From an uncultured Paracoccaceae bacterium (GTDB lineage: Bacteria; Pseudomonadota; Alphaproteobacteria; Rhodobacterales; Rhodobacteraceae), in NCBI GenBank assembly GCA_947503925.1, contig CANNFQ010000001.1, positions 620,001-684,000 of the forward strand: 64,000 nt of DNA. The letters run 5' to 3'. The notes under the pieces were generated by a model, which worked only from the letters and a program-made list of their open reading frames with translations, made no database searches and had not been told where the DNA came from. The position numbers and the translations under genes are program-made. Shown here piece by piece: positions 18,231 through 29,136 of the stretch (positions within the stretch are counted from its first letter, which is position 1; every line of letters starts with the position of its first letter).

Positions 18231-19373
18231 TCAAAGAATAACCTTTTCGACGGCTTTCGGATGATAGGTCAGCGGCTCCCACCCATCCTTGGTGACGATA
18301 AAACTGTCCCCGACCTGGGCGCGATATGTATCTACGGAGACGGACCCATCAACCGCCAACACCATGCCGGGTTGCAGAATTGTGGTGTCGCCTGTGACAA
18401 GCTGTGGTGTTTCGAGAAAGCTGAACCCTGTCGCCCGCCCGCAGCGGAACGGGTAGGCATAACCGGCCGTTTGGATCACGTCAGCATAGGCGGCATGCAC
18501 GCTTTCGGCGGTCACGCCGGGACGCATTGCGTCAAGTGCTGCTTGTTGGCTGGCTACCGCGACCTCGTAAACCGCGACCTGGTCGTCTGATGCGTCACCG
18601 ATCCAGAATGATCGGTCAAATCCAAGCTTGAAGCGATGGAAATTTGTCATGCCGCAGAAGCAAAGAAACACTGGATCACCATGTTTCATCACACGGGTTG
18701 AGGCCCGGTGGTGGGTTTTTACCACATCGCCGCCGGACGCCATGATTTGTAGAAAATGCGTGTTGGGCGACATGTCTGCATCGTCGTAATGCGCAGCAAG
18801 TAGTTCTGCCGCTTTGCGCGCTCCGGCTTGTGATGTGGCAATGGCTACCTCGTATTCGGGCACGCCAGCAGCAATGGTTGCGCGGCCCGCGTTCATCATG
18901 GCAGCGGCGACGGTTCCGGCATGTCGGGCAAGCTGTAATTCCACCGGCGACTTGATCATCCGCATTTGGTTGAGGATTGGCGTCGCGCTGGTCAGCCTGG
19001 TTGGCGTTACCAGTTCATCCACATAGGCGCGCACGACAGGTGGTATGTTGTTCGGTTCAACCGCGACTTTGCCCGCATACCTTACCGCAGCTGGCAGTTC
19101 GGCGCGCCATTCGTCGCCCATACCGTCATTCCACGGCGCGATGCGGCCAACATGCGCGCTGTGTTTGGCGGTGTTAAGGTCGATGGATGGCGTGATCAGC
19201 AACGCTTCGTCGGATTTGGATACAACCAGAATTGTTGGTCTTCCGAAATCCATATGCAGGTAGTCGTAATACCCTGTCAGGTAGTAGACGTTGTCTTCAT
19301 CCGTGATCAGCGCCACGTCGACGTCAGCACGGGTCAGCTGGGATTGAAAGCGAAGCAGCCTTTCTGTAAACAT
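18231..19373 (-). CDS. M24-fold protein, creatinase-like, metal ligands missing
   Basis: 380 residues with the two-domain layout of Xaa-Pro peptidase/creatinase: an N-terminal domain to about residue 135 and a pita-bread domain after it (QMRMIKSPVELQLARHA). The five metal ligands of true M24 peptidases are mostly replaced: CFCGM... for the first Asp region (Asp253 of the second is kept), GRATGFS where GHGIG is expected, VDGS for the EPG Glu, and QVGD for the last Glu. His222 survives. This suggests a non-metal hydrolase of creatinase type or a non-enzymatic homologue. No catabolic genes adjoin it. Confidence 0.8.
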   Translation of the reverse strand: MFTERLLRFQSQLTRADVDVALITDEDNVYYLTGYYDYLHMDFGRPTILVVSKSDEALLITPSIDLNTAKHSAHVGRIAPWNDGMGDEWRAELPAAVRYAGKVAVEPNNIPPVVRAYVDELVTPTRLTSATPILNQMRMIKSPVELQLARHAGTVAAAMMNAGRATIAAGVPEYEVAIATSQAGARKAAELLAAHYDDADMSPNTHFLQIMASGGDVVKTHHRASTRVMKHGDPVFLCFCGMTNFHRFKLGFDRSFWIGDASDDQVAVYEVAVASQQAALDAMRPGVTAESVHAAYADVIQTAGYAYPFRCGRATGFSFLETPQLVTGDTTILQPGMVLAVDGSVSVDTYRAQVGDSFIVTKDGWEPLTYHPKAVEKVIL

Positions 19374-19619
19374 CAGTGCCTCTGTTTAGGATTTTTCAAG
19401 ATTGTGCGGTTTTCGGCCTTGCGTATGTTGAAGCCCCGGACGGTCCCTCTCACTAAAGTCACGAGTATTCGCATCTGCCTTTTTTCGACCGCCATCATGG
19501 AACATTTGTCGCCTGATATGCGAAGCACAGCACCTCGTTGGGTTTTGCGCCTCGAGTTTATTAGGCGTGCGTGACGATTATCGTCAAATTAGGTGCTCCT
19601 CGAGATGAAATAGATTGCA
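19374..19619. other. Intergenic, upstream of the M24 gene
   Basis: Holds the leftward promoter of the M24 gene. No open frame with coding character was found and no strong dyad. Confidence 0.5.
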
Positions 19620-19639
19620 GACCCAATATCTGCTGGGGA

Positions 19640-20024
19640 ACTTGCGTATGTGGAGGACGATGACATCGAGTTTCTGAGGTTGGAGCAGACAAACGCGCAG
19701 TTTGGCGAGCGAGGTTCTGATGTAGGAGATTGGACCATCTGCCCCGACGGTTCAAAAGCGCCTGAAGATTCTGTGTGCAACTGATGCAACAAATGAAGAT
19801 CGCAGTACTTTCGCCTGAGAAAGTGGGGCGAGATGACGGTTATTGTGGGATCGTTCTGGCGGTCATGGCCGCAAGCATCTGGACGCGTTCAAACGGCGCA
19901 AGCGTCAGGCGCAGCAGTGCTATTGCAGTACTGGCGAAACAGATGTCATCCTTGTTACCGTCTTCAAGGATATCAATGAATATGAAGATTTACGCAGGGA
20001 TACTTCCATGATGAGCCCAATGTA
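19640..20024 (+). pseudogene. Decayed Lrp/AsnC-family regulator
   Basis: Fragments of one AsnC-type protein appear in order but in different frames: QTNAQFGE and then SAPTVQKRLKIL (helix-turn-helix), a broken linker, and GHGRKHLDAFKRRKRQAQQC with TGETDVILVTVFKDINEYE (the RAM effector domain). At least three frameshifts plus a premature end after DTSMMSP are needed. The order and spacing match a complete parent gene of about 150 codons. Confidence 0.72.
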
Positions 20025-20141
20025 AGCCAATTCTCGCTTTCTGTCGTCATGGATCACGTGAAAGTATTTCTTGATATCGTTTAGTTGGCTAATCATCGTT
20101 TGTTGGTGGTCTAGCGTATCGGGAAAGGCAGCGCCCAGTAT

Positions 20142-20528
20142 ATGACACTTGCATTCCATCACGTCGCAATCATCGCAAGCGACTACGAAACATCTAAACG
20201 CTTCTATACAGAGATACTTGGTTTGGAAATTATCAATGAGACCTATAGAGAGGCGCGTAAGTCGTGGAAGCTTGACTTGGGGATCGAAGGCGGCGGGCAG
20301 ATCGAGCTGTTCAGCTTTCCAGATACGCCCGATCGCCTGACACAGCCCGAGGCGTGCGGTCTGCGGCATCTCGCGTTTCGTGTCGCTGACATTGATGAAG
20401 CTGCGGCCGACCTTTCGTCAAACGGCGTCACCATTGAGCCAATGCGAGTCGATGAAAACACGGGGTGCCGGTTTACGTTCTTTGCTGATCCTGATGGTTT
20501 GCCAATTGAGCTTTATGAAATCGTTTGA
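20142..20528 (+). CDS. VOC (glyoxalase/bleomycin-resistance fold) protein, GloA2-like
   Basis: 128 residues with two beta-alpha-beta-beta-beta modules. Likely metal ligands are His6 or His7 (FHHVAI), Glu in GQIELFSF, His in LRHLAFRV and Glu in PIELYEI, the usual four of this fold. The wording SKRFYTEILGLEIINETYREAR...KLDL is typical of the small YaeR/GloA2 lactoylglutathione-lyase-like group. Substrate unproven. It stands alone downstream of the regulator pseudogene. Confidence 0.85.
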   Translation: MTLAFHHVAIIASDYETSKRFYTEILGLEIINETYREARKSWKLDLGIEGGGQIELFSFPDTPDRLTQPEACGLRHLAFRVADIDEAAADLSSNGVTIEPMRVDENTGCRFTFFADPDGLPIELYEIV

Positions 20529-20586
20529 GCCACATGTTGTTAGGTTCCGGCTTCTGAAGCTGTGCATCACGATCGATGAGAAGCCG

Positions 20587-21540
20587 CTAATTTGACCTGA
20601 CGGCGTCGCCTTGTTCCAGCGTTTGACGATACCAAGCATACATTTTTGCAAGCCCGGTTTTCAGGTCGGTCGTGGGGACCCAGCCTAGTGAGTGCAGGAT
20701 CGTGTTGTCCATCAGTTTGCGCGGCGTGCCGTCTGGCTTGCCTTTGTCCCATACAAGATCGGCATTCAGCCCCATAACATCTCGCAATGTCTCGGCCAAT
20801 GTTTGGATCGAAACCTCCACGCCAGTGCCCGCATTGACAGCACCGCCATCTTTGTGATGTTCCATCAGGAAGGTGCAGGCATCCCCCAGATCATCCGCAT
20901 AGATGAATTCACGTAGCGGTGCGCCACTGCCCCAGACGATCACATCCGTATCGCCATCCAGCTTGGCCTGATGGAACCGTCGCATTAGCGCGGCGATGAC
21001 ATGGCTGTTTTCGGGGTGAAAGTTGTCACCAATCCCATAGACGTTGCAAGGCATCGCAGTGAACGCGTCAAACCCATATTGCTTGCGATAAGCGTCACAC
21101 ATGGTTTTGCCGGCGATCTTGGCCACGGCATAGGGCAGATTTGTGGGCTCCAATGGTCCGGTCAGCAACATATCTTCGCGGATCGGTTGCGGCGCGGCGC
21201 GCGGATAAATGCAGCTTGACCCTAGAAAACAGAATTTGCGCACGCCGGACGCCCATGCGGCATGGATCACGTTGGTCTGAATTTGCAAGTTCACGCGGAT
21301 GAAATCGCCGCCATAGCTATCATTGGCGTGGATGCCACCAACCTTGGCAGCGGCGAGAAAGACGTATTCCGGTTTCTCGATCTTAAAGAAGGTATCAACT
21401 GCCTGTGTGTCGGTCAGGTCAAGCTGATCGCTGCCGCGGGACAGGACGTTCGCATAGCCTTTTACCGCGAGCGACCTAAGAATTGCAGAGCCGACCATGC
21501 CCCGATGACCGGCAACATATATTTTCGCGTCCTTTTCCAT
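20587..21540 (-). CDS. fcl: GDP-L-fucose synthase
   Basis: 317 residues. Epimerase/reductase that turns GDP-4-keto-6-deoxymannose into GDP-L-fucose with NADPH. The nucleotide motif is GHRGMVG (11-17); catalytic Ser108/Tyr137/Lys141 occur in GSSCIYP and PYAVAK; the signature HANDSYGGDF is present. It follows gmd by 15 bases on the same strand. Feeds fucose or colitose-like sugars into capsule or O-antigen, though no glycosyltransferase is in this window. Confidence 0.96.
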   Translation of the reverse strand: MEKDAKIYVAGHRGMVGSAILRSLAVKGYANVLSRGSDQLDLTDTQAVDTFFKIEKPEYVFLAAAKVGGIHANDSYGGDFIRVNLQIQTNVIHAAWASGVRKFCFLGSSCIYPRAAPQPIREDMLLTGPLEPTNLPYAVAKIAGKTMCDAYRKQYGFDAFTAMPCNVYGIGDNFHPENSHVIAALMRRFHQAKLDGDTDVIVWGSGAPLREFIYADDLGDACTFLMEHHKDGGAVNAGTGVEVSIQTLAETLRDVMGLNADLVWDKGKPDGTPRKLMDNTILHSLGWVPTTDLKTGLAKMYAWYRQTLEQGDAVRSN

Positions 21541-21555
21541 AACTGCCGAACTTAC

Positions 21556-22608
21556 CTAATCGGCGCGGGTGTAGTCGATGCCCGCCAGATCCCTTTGCAC
21601 CATTTCGCGAACCAGATCTTTGAAGCCCGTCTTATGAGTCCAGCCAAGTTTCTTGCGCGCCTTTGTTGGATCACCCAAGAGCAAATCAACTTCGGTTGGC
21701 CGGAAATAATTGGGGTCGATCGAAATTCGCACCTTTCCGGTCGCTGGATCGATCCCTAACTCATCGACACCGGCGCCCTTCCACTCAAGTGTAACTCCGA
21801 TTTCCGCGAAGGCCAATTCACAGAACTCGCGGACAGAGTGGGTTTCGCCGGTGGCGAGCACATAGTCATCGGGTTCGTCCTGCTGCACGATAGCCCACAT
21901 CCCTTCGACATAGTCGCGGGCATGTCCCCAGTCTCGTTTGGCGTCGAGATTGCCAAGATAAAGCTGTTCCTGTTCGCCACGCGCAATGGCAGCGACTGCA
22001 GAACTGATCTTGCGTGTGACAAAAGTTTCGCCACGTCGCGGACTTTCGTGGTTGAACAGGATGCCGTTTGATGCGTGCATGCCGTAAGCTTCGCGATAGT
22101 TGACAGTGATCCAATAGGCATAAAGCTTGGCGGCGGCATAGGGTGATCTTGGGTAGAAGGGCGTGTTTTCATTCTGCGGCGTTTCTCGGACCAGCCCGTA
22201 GAGCTCGGAGGTCGAAGCTTGATAGAAACGGACCTGGTCCTGCATTTCCAGAATTCGGATCGCTTCGAGTATACGTAGCGTACCCATTGCATCAGAATTC
22301 GCTGTATATTCAGGCGTTTCAAAGCTGACCTTCACGTGACTTTGGGCGGCCAGATTATAAATCTCGTCAGGTTTGGTTTCTTGTATGATACGGATCAGGT
22401 TGGTTGAATCGGTCATGTCCCCGTAGTGCAGGTGGAACTTTAGTCCCTCGACATGCGGATCCTCGGTCAGATGGTCAATCCGGTCTGTATTGAACAACGA
22501 AGCACGTCGTTTCATGCCATGTACGTCATAGCCCTTGGCCATCAGTAATTCGGAAAGGTAAGCCCCGTCTTGACCGGTTACACCAGTGATGAGTGCGGTC
22601 TTTGTCAT
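21556..22608 (-). CDS. gmd: GDP-mannose 4,6-dehydratase
   Basis: 350 residues, the usual length. SDR-type enzyme with [12 protein letters not shown] for NADP, the active-site S/T in ASTSELYG and YxxxK in [10 protein letters not shown], and the family phrase [17 protein letters not shown]. It makes the substrate of the downstream fcl product. The ATG at 22608 has AAGGA at proper distance; 22629 was rejected. Confidence 0.97.
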   Translation of the reverse strand: MTKTALITGVTGQDGAYLSELLMAKGYDVHGMKRRASLFNTDRIDHLTEDPHVEGLKFHLHYGDMTDSTNLIRIIQETKPDEIYNLAAQSHVKVSFETPEYTANSDAMGTLRILEAIRILEMQDQVRFYQASTSELYGLVRETPQNENTPFYPRSPYAAAKLYAYWITVNYREAYGMHASNGILFNHESPRRGETFVTRKISSAVAAIARGEQEQLYLGNLDAKRDWGHARDYVEGMWAIVQQDEPDDYVLATGETHSVREFCELAFAEIGVTLEWKGAGVDELGIDPATGKVRISIDPNYFRPTEVDLLLGDPTKARKKLGWTHKTGFKDLVREMVQRDLAGIDYTRAD

Positions 22609-22776
22609 TATTATTATCCTTGCTTGCATTGGTTGACCGTTTTGCGTGTAAAGTTAGGTCCGGACTCGCCCATTGTCCATCTCGATGATACGCTGGTCTA
22701 CTCCCGCTTTTTGGGGATTGAAGTTGTGACACAGGCATAAACCGCATCTACAAGGCCGATGCCGCCAGAAACGGTA

Positions 22777-23670
22777 TCACTGGTCTGGTCGCGCCTGCTT
22801 GACGATATTGCTGACCTTAATCAGGTGCTTTGCAAGTGGATTGCTTTTTCGCCAAATCATGCCGACGGTGCGTGACGGAGCAGGGGCGTCGAAGCGCACA
22901 ACCGATACCTGTGCGGCACTGGTTTCGATGGCAACGGCCATGTCAGGAATAAGCGTGACACCAATACCCGCACCAACCATTTGCACAAGGGTTGAAAGCG
23001 CGCTGCCATCCAGCCCATCGCGTGGCAGGCCGGATCGCAAGTTACAAAACGCCAGAGCCTGATCCCTGAAACAATGCCCTTCCTCCAGCAGCAAAAGGCG
23101 CATCTCGCGCAGGGTCGCTGCGTTGGGGACGGCTTCATCGGCGTCTTCGATAGGGCGCACGAGCACGAAATCCTCCTGGAACAACGGCATTTCAGCAAAT
23201 GCCGGTTCAGAGACGGGCAGGGCGACAATTGCGGTATCGATCTTCCCTTCCGAAAGTTCCTGCAACAGGCGCGGCGTCAGTGTCTCGCGTATATGAAGAT
23301 CAAGATCAGGGTAGGCGTGGGTGAGATGCCCGATAATCGCCGGCAGCATATAGGGTGCAATTGTCGGGATGATCCCCAACCGCAATCGACCTGAAATCCC
23401 GTCGTTCGCAGCGCGTGCCAATGTTCCAAGTTCGTCAACAGCACGCAGGATGTCACGGGCACGATATGCGAATTCTTCGCCGAACCCTGTCAGTCGCACC
23501 CCACGCGCCTGCCGTTCGAATAATTGTGTGCCAAGTGTTGTTTCCAATTCCTTGATTTGCATTGACAAGGCCGGCTGCGAGATGGCGCAAAGCTCTGCTG
23601 CACGTCCGAAATGCTGTTGTTGGGTGAGCATGTCGAAGTAACGCAGCTGTTTCAGGGTCAGATTATTCAT
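22777..23670 (-). CDS. oxyR: OxyR, peroxide-sensing LysR regulator
   Basis: 297 residues. N-terminal LysR helix-turn-helix (LTLKQLRYFDMLTQQQHFGRAAE). The redox cysteines are Cys200 and Cys209 in LLEEGHCFRDQALAFC, matching Cys199/Cys208 of E. coli OxyR. It is divergent from katG, the classic arrangement, and should activate katG after the disulfide forms. A GATAA-GA-TTATC dyad lies just before its start. Confidence 0.96.
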   Translation of the reverse strand: MNNLTLKQLRYFDMLTQQQHFGRAAELCAISQPALSMQIKELETTLGTQLFERQARGVRLTGFGEEFAYRARDILRAVDELGTLARAANDGISGRLRLGIIPTIAPYMLPAIIGHLTHAYPDLDLHIRETLTPRLLQELSEGKIDTAIVALPVSEPAFAEMPLFQEDFVLVRPIEDADEAVPNAATLREMRLLLLEEGHCFRDQALAFCNLRSGLPRDGLDGSALSTLVQMVGAGIGVTLIPDMAVAIETSAAQVSVVRFDAPAPSRTVGMIWRKSNPLAKHLIKVSNIVKQARPDQ

Positions 23671-23672
23671 AA

Positions 23673-23684
23673 GATAAGATTATC
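23673..23684. promoter_or_regulatory. Inverted repeat in the oxyR-katG control region
   Basis: GATAAGATTATC has 5-base arms and a 2-base centre, 2 bases upstream of the oxyR start codon. Position fits autoregulation by OxyR, but it does not match the four-part E. coli site, so the assignment is weak. Confidence 0.3.
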
Positions 23685-23799
23685 GATGCCATCAGAAAAT
23701 TCAACTTAATCTAATCGGTCACATTTGATACTGTGTTGTCATGGAGGGGCCGTCTCACTTTAACCGGTCCGCATACTCGCAAGACCCAGATCAGCCTAG

Positions 23800-26004
<2,205 letters not shown>

Positions 26005-26029
26005 ATGTGAGTCATGGAAAAAGAAAAAT

Positions 26030-26057
26030 CCCGGTCAGTTTCGACCGGGCTTTTTTT
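26030..26057. terminator. Bidirectional intrinsic terminator after katG
   Basis: CCCGGTC and GACCGGG pair around a 6-base loop, followed by C and seven T on the plus strand. On the minus strand the stem is followed by ATTTTTCTTTTT, so it also serves the convergent small membrane gene. Confidence 0.9.
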
Positions 26058-26081
26058 GTTAGCAGTATTATGAAGCGCAGC

Positions 26082-26339
26082 TTACTTTTCGAGTGAGGCC
26101 AGCCGTTTTTTCAGGTTAGCTTTTTCCTCGCGTAGCGCTTCGACGGCAGTTTTTTCATTGGCCAGTTCGATCCGGGATTGCTCAAGGTTGCTGCGCCAGA
26201 AATCAACCTCTGAACTGAGTGAGGTGAGCGCTTGTTTTGAAGATCCTTCAAAACGCCAGATGACCCAGCCCAAAAGAAGACCCGCGACGAATGTGCATGC
26301 CATGAATGCGAATGTTTGTATCAGTATAGGCGACATCAT
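26082..26339 (-). CDS. Small membrane-anchored coiled-coil protein
   Basis: 85 residues: one N-terminal transmembrane helix (about 7-28, with a GLLLGWVIW end) and a charged coiled coil (about 42-84, EVDFWRSNLEQSRIELANEKT). Not recognised. It starts 7 bases after the OmpA-like gene and has TAGGAG upstream, so the two are cotranscribed, and its coil may pair with the long coil of that protein. Confidence 0.7.
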   Translation of the reverse strand: MMSPILIQTFAFMACTFVAGLLLGWVIWRFEGSSKQALTSLSSEVDFWRSNLEQSRIELANEKTAVEALREEKANLKKRLASLEK

Positions 26340-26346
26340 TGTGCTC

Positions 26347-27993
26347 CTACTCGGTTTCTGAGGTTTCTGCGGCGTCGGTCACTTCGCGCAGCTGCCATTC
26401 AAAGCTGATCCGGCGATTTGCCGCACGGCCTTCATTGGTGTCGTTGGTGGCAATCGGGCGTGCTTCGCCGTACCCCACCGCGATCATGCTATCAGGCGAC
26501 AGGCCACCATCGGTTGATAGGAAATCCATAACGGCCTGTGCGCGTGTCTCGCTCAGCGCCTGATTGCTGGACTCACCGCCAAGGCTGTCGGTGTGGCCGC
26601 CAATTTCTATGACCAGTTCATCGCTTTGACACTCTACGGCAAGATCACGCAGCCGCTCAAGCGTGCCGATAGATCCCTGGGCAATGGTCGATGTGCCCGT
26701 GCTGAAATTGATCTGCGCGGTTTCAAGGATGGCGTTGGCACGAGCCAGACAGGCATCAGCCCGCTCTGTTGGCCCTTCGGGCAATTCATCCGGTGCGTTG
26801 ACTCGCAAGCTGCTGATGAGGACCGATTGCTGCACAACGCGTTGTTGCAGGGCGGCAAGTTCAGCCTCGAGCGCTGCGACTTGACCTGCATCTGCGGGCG
26901 CGGTGTTTTCAGACTCTGCCGCAACTTCAAGCGTTGCGATGGTCGCGTCACGCGCGGCAACGGCGTTGGTCAGTTCGTTTACCTGATCTTGCAGAGTCGC
27001 GGCATCGGCAAGTTGTGCTTGCAAGGTCGCAATCGTTTCGTCCCGGGACGCCATTCCAGCGTTGAGTTCTTCAAGTTCGGCATTGTCAGTTGCTTCTGTG
27101 TCCGTCTCCTCAGCTGCCGTTTGCAGTGCACTAATTGTTGCGTCACGATCAGCAAGGGTCGCGGAGAGTTCGGCAATTTCAGTTTCCAGTGCCTGTTGCG
27201 CTGTGGATGCGTCGAGCGAGGCGATTGTTTCATCGCGCTCCGCGACACTGGCACTTAAGCTCGCGACTTGTTCAGTCAATGCTGTGGCCTGGCCAGTCAG
27301 CTCTTCTATGGTCTGATCACGTTCGCCAAGTGTATCGTTAAGTGCTTCAAGACCGCTAGTCAGTTCTTCAATCGTCGCGCTTTGCGTCGAAATTTGTGCT
27401 TGTAGCGCCTCTGATTGGTCATCCGGTGAACCGGCAACTGCTGCGGATGCATCAAGACCTGCCTCCAGTTCGGCAATACGCGCACTGGCGGCATCTGCTG
27501 CTGTCGTCAGGTCAGTTACGCGTGCGGACATCGCGTCTAACTCTGTCATCACAGTAGTCAGTTCGACGTTCAGGGTTGAGATTTCATCATTCGCTTCGGC
27601 AACGCGTGTGTCCGCATCAGCCAGTTGTGATTCCAGTTCACTGATCACCGCGGTGGAGGCATCGGCACTTTGTGACTGCTCTGTCAGATTCGCAATTGCG
27701 GTATCACGTTCGGCGGTCAACTGATCAAGCTTTGCCGTCGCCTCGTCGCGTTCATTGGTCAGCGACTGGATCGTTTCTGACAATACGCTGACTTCGGATT
27801 GCTGCTGGCGGCTTGTTGCCTCCAACGTAGCGATCTGGTCGTCCAGATCCGATTTTGCCTGCGCAAGTTGCGTTTCTAGCGCAGCCTGTGCCTCGGCAAC
27901 TGCCGATTGACTATCTGCTGTAATAAAGCGTGACGCCAGAAAGAACGTCAGCACCGTCAGGCTCAGTATCGCCGCAATGAGCAAAGCTCTCAT
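26347..27993 (-). CDS. Membrane-anchored long coiled coil with C-terminal OmpA domain
   Basis: 548 residues. An N-terminal helix (3-22) acts as anchor or uncleaved signal, residues 30-400 are an almost unbroken acidic coiled coil with imperfect repeats of the type ERDETIASLDAS / LADRDATISALQ, and residues 430-540 are an OmpA/MotB peptidoglycan-binding domain (INFSTGTSTI, EIGGHTDSLGG, NQALSETRAQAV, GYGEARPIATN, NRRISFEW). It probably spans the periplasm from inner membrane to cell wall. Cysteines at the domain edge may form a disulfide. Confidence 0.85.
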   Translation of the reverse strand: MRALLIAAILSLTVLTFFLASRFITADSQSAVAEAQAALETQLAQAKSDLDDQIATLEATSRQQQSEVSVLSETIQSLTNERDEATAKLDQLTAERDTAIANLTEQSQSADASTAVISELESQLADADTRVAEANDEISTLNVELTTVMTELDAMSARVTDLTTAADAASARIAELEAGLDASAAVAGSPDDQSEALQAQISTQSATIEELTSGLEALNDTLGERDQTIEELTGQATALTEQVASLSASVAERDETIASLDASTAQQALETEIAELSATLADRDATISALQTAAEETDTEATDNAELEELNAGMASRDETIATLQAQLADAATLQDQVNELTNAVAARDATIATLEVAAESENTAPADAGQVAALEAELAALQQRVVQQSVLISSLRVNAPDELPEGPTERADACLARANAILETAQINFSTGTSTIAQGSIGTLERLRDLAVECQSDELVIEIGGHTDSLGGESSNQALSETRAQAVMDFLSTDGGLSPDSMIAVGYGEARPIATNDTNEGRAANRRISFEWQLREVTDAAETSETE

Positions 27994-28270
27994 AGATGTG
28001 TTCCTTGTTAACCTGCCTCCGCCGAGACAGAGCCATATCTCTTCGATTTCCGCAACCTTAGTTACGAATTTGGTCTTATTTTAGGCGATGGCCGTCCTCT
28101 ATATGCATCTTTGGGGATAGGGCAGATGCGTCGACAACTGGCTTCGTTGGCCCCGGCAGAGAGCTGTTTTTGCAATTCGGCCGATGCCAATGCAGTCCTG
28201 TTCCCACAAACGGGATTGGCCTATCAACTTTATCTCTTTGAAACGCCAGGCCGGAGCGACCACAGCCACC
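27994..28270. other. Intergenic, no gene seen
   Basis: Contains the leftward promoter of the OmpA-like gene. Short frames here have no ribosome site or recognisable motif. Confidence 0.5.
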
Positions 28271-28561
28271 TTAGATTTTGGCAAGCGCGAGTTTGAATTT
28301 TTCGATGATTGCTTTGCCGACTTCAAGCCCCAGTTCCGTCAGGACATGATCGGCCTCATTGACTGTTCGATCTGATTGCGCCGGGTGCTTTTCGATTAAT
28401 CCAAGCCGCCTGAAGAAGGATTTTTTGCGATTGCCAACACTGATTGTTATTGGGTTTTCGAGGCTTCCGGCACTGCGGCAGTTATAGGCATGTGCAATAA
28501 TATGTTTGTCACGCCGACCACAAAGCTGGGCGATAATCTGTTCAATTTGGTCGTCACGCAT
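28271..28561 (-). CDS. Small hypothetical protein
   Basis: 96 residues, not recognised. Charged and soluble, with two cysteines in the N-terminal third (QLCGRRDKH, YNCRSAG), a basic middle (GNRKKSFFRRLG) and an amphipathic C-terminal helix. The ribosome site is weak. It is the only frame in this stretch with balanced composition; it could also be a fragment of a decayed gene. Confidence 0.4.
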   Translation of the reverse strand: MRDDQIEQIIAQLCGRRDKHIIAHAYNCRSAGSLENPITISVGNRKKSFFRRLGLIEKHPAQSDRTVNEADHVLTELGLEVGKAIIEKFKLALAKI

Positions 28562-29136
28562 TCTCGGATTTCACAACTTTCACCTGCAGTAATACAGTTA
28601 CATCACGATGGATCCAGGAAATCAGGGGGAAGAATTCTCGGCTTGCATCAGAATGACGGGAGCGGCCACGAAGGGCGCGCGTTGGTGGGCTTTCGAGGCG
28701 AAGGACGAGAGCGCGATCCCTGATCCATATTTATGATCTCGGGCGCGCTGTTGTGTTCATGGCCCCATTCAAAGCTTCAATCTTGGTGGATGCCAAACTG
28801 GCGCGGCAATTAAGCGGCCGCAGGACCTAAAAGGTGAATCTGGCTTCAAACCCGGGGTTGTTGTTCTTCTATTGTGACATCGCTGATCTCCTCTGGTAGA
28901 AGATCAGCAGACAGCAAATCACAGCTGACGCCAGTGTCCTAATCTCAGGCGAGAAGCCGACGCACCCAGTTTGTGCAGGACCTTAGCTATAGTCTCAGAC
29001 GGTTACATGCAAGGAACGGCGTGCGGCGCGTGCGTGCAAAGGCCACAACATCCATCACTCCAGTGTTTTGAAGGCGCAACGCTGAAGTCTTTTGGAAATT
29101 GTCCGAGAGGCAGACAGCAGTGGTATCGCAGAGGCG
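28562..29136. other. Poorly coding stretch with one hairpin
   Basis: 575 bases before the chemoreceptor's 3' end. Open frames look random. A perfect 8-base inverted repeat (GCTGATCT at 28882, AGATCAGC at 28901) has an 11-base loop and no T-run, so it is not a standard terminator. No repeats marking a mobile element were seen. Confidence 0.45.

Noticed and set aside
26593..27258. 221-codon plus-strand frame
   Set aside because: Shadow of the coiled-coil region of the OmpA-like gene; Cys/Arg-rich and patternless.
28490..28723. 77-codon plus-strand frame as a gene
   Set aside because: Random-looking sequence that overlaps the start of the doubtful minus-strand gene; no ribosome site.
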